A DNA stretch of 20,055 nucleotides, from IMG/VR virus record IMGVR_UViG_3300025141_001029, positions 1 to 20,055 of that record. One strand, written 5' to 3'. This DNA is from a virus. A program made the position numbers and the translations under genes. Below are positions 20,017-20,055 of the stretch, piece by piece. Below the pieces are notes generated by a model that saw nothing but the letters and a program-made list of their open reading frames with translations, ran no database searches and was not told where the DNA came from. Position 1 is the first letter of the stretch. Each line of letters starts with the position of its first letter.

Positions 20017-20040
20017 GAAGGCACTGTAACCAGTGCCTTC
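20017..20040 (+). terminator. Perfect 10-bp hairpin after the 74-aa gene
   Basis: GAAGGCACTG-TAAC-CAGTGCCTTC is a perfect 10-bp stem with a four-base loop, followed by TATTAT rather than a strong T-run. It sits 15 bp after the DUF4258-like stop codon and marks the likely end of the rightward transcript. Lack of a long T-run leaves an RNA-processing or bidirectional role possible. Confidence 0.7.
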
Positions 20041-20055
20041 TATTATGGGTTCCAC

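Noticed and set aside
1-20055. tRNA genes, insertion sequences, integrase or attachment sites
   Set aside because: None could be supported; no transposase, integrase or tRNA signature was seen on either strand.

Overview
This window looks like one end of the genome of a tailed bacteriophage, most likely a short-tailed podovirus from an aquatic or marine setting. It could be a free phage, a prophage or a metagenomic contig. Almost all coding capacity lies on the minus strand as one tightly packed packaging and virion module, with genes joined by ATGA, TGATG or TAATG overlaps. A P22-gp4-like head-completion protein, a long portal with a helical C-terminal tail and the absence of tail-tube, tape-measure or sheath genes favour a podovirus. 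The host is not identified. 'Marine' rests on remembered resemblance of several small virion proteins to marine-phage proteins.

Layout in the direction of minus-strand transcription (right to left): a 50-aa ORF overlapping the small terminase (18512-19100); an intergenic region of about 600 bp with repeats and promoter-like signals (17909-18511); the large terminase (16400-17908); two tiny overlapping ORFs; a 234-aa protein whose C-terminus carries a copied piece of the large terminase; two very basic proteins; the portal (11734-14268); a 72-aa ORF; a GroES-like co-chaperonin; a scaffold-like coiled-coil protein; a 151-aa protein; a decoration-like protein; and the major capsid protein (7990-8928), followed by a strong intrinsic terminator. 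A 175-aa virion protein follows with its own terminator. Next come a 135-aa protein, five small lysine/arginine-rich proteins (one HNH-like), the gp4-like adaptor, and tail or virion proteins. The latter include a GWGRSTW-repeat protein, a fibre-like protein and an FN3 plus seven-blade RCC1 propeller protein (94-1485). A gene cut by the window edge (1-61) ends the series.

The right end (about 19195-20055) is different. It is transcribed on the plus strand, divergently from the terminase genes. It starts with about 370 nt of GC-rich, hairpin-dense sequence with no convincing ORF. This runs into a clear type III hammerhead ribozyme (19570-19625), whose predicted cleavage site lies 71 nt before a 34-aa ORF. 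A 74-aa DUF4258-like protein and a perfect-hairpin terminator follow. The ribozyme, its possible alternative fold and the structured leader are the most interesting part of the window.

How it works together: the terminases package DNA through the portal into a procapsid built from capsid protein on the scaffold, probably folded with help from the phage GroES-like protein and host GroEL. The gp4-like and adaptor proteins then close the head and attach the short tail and fibres. Two terminators around the capsid genes would grade expression of one long late transcript.
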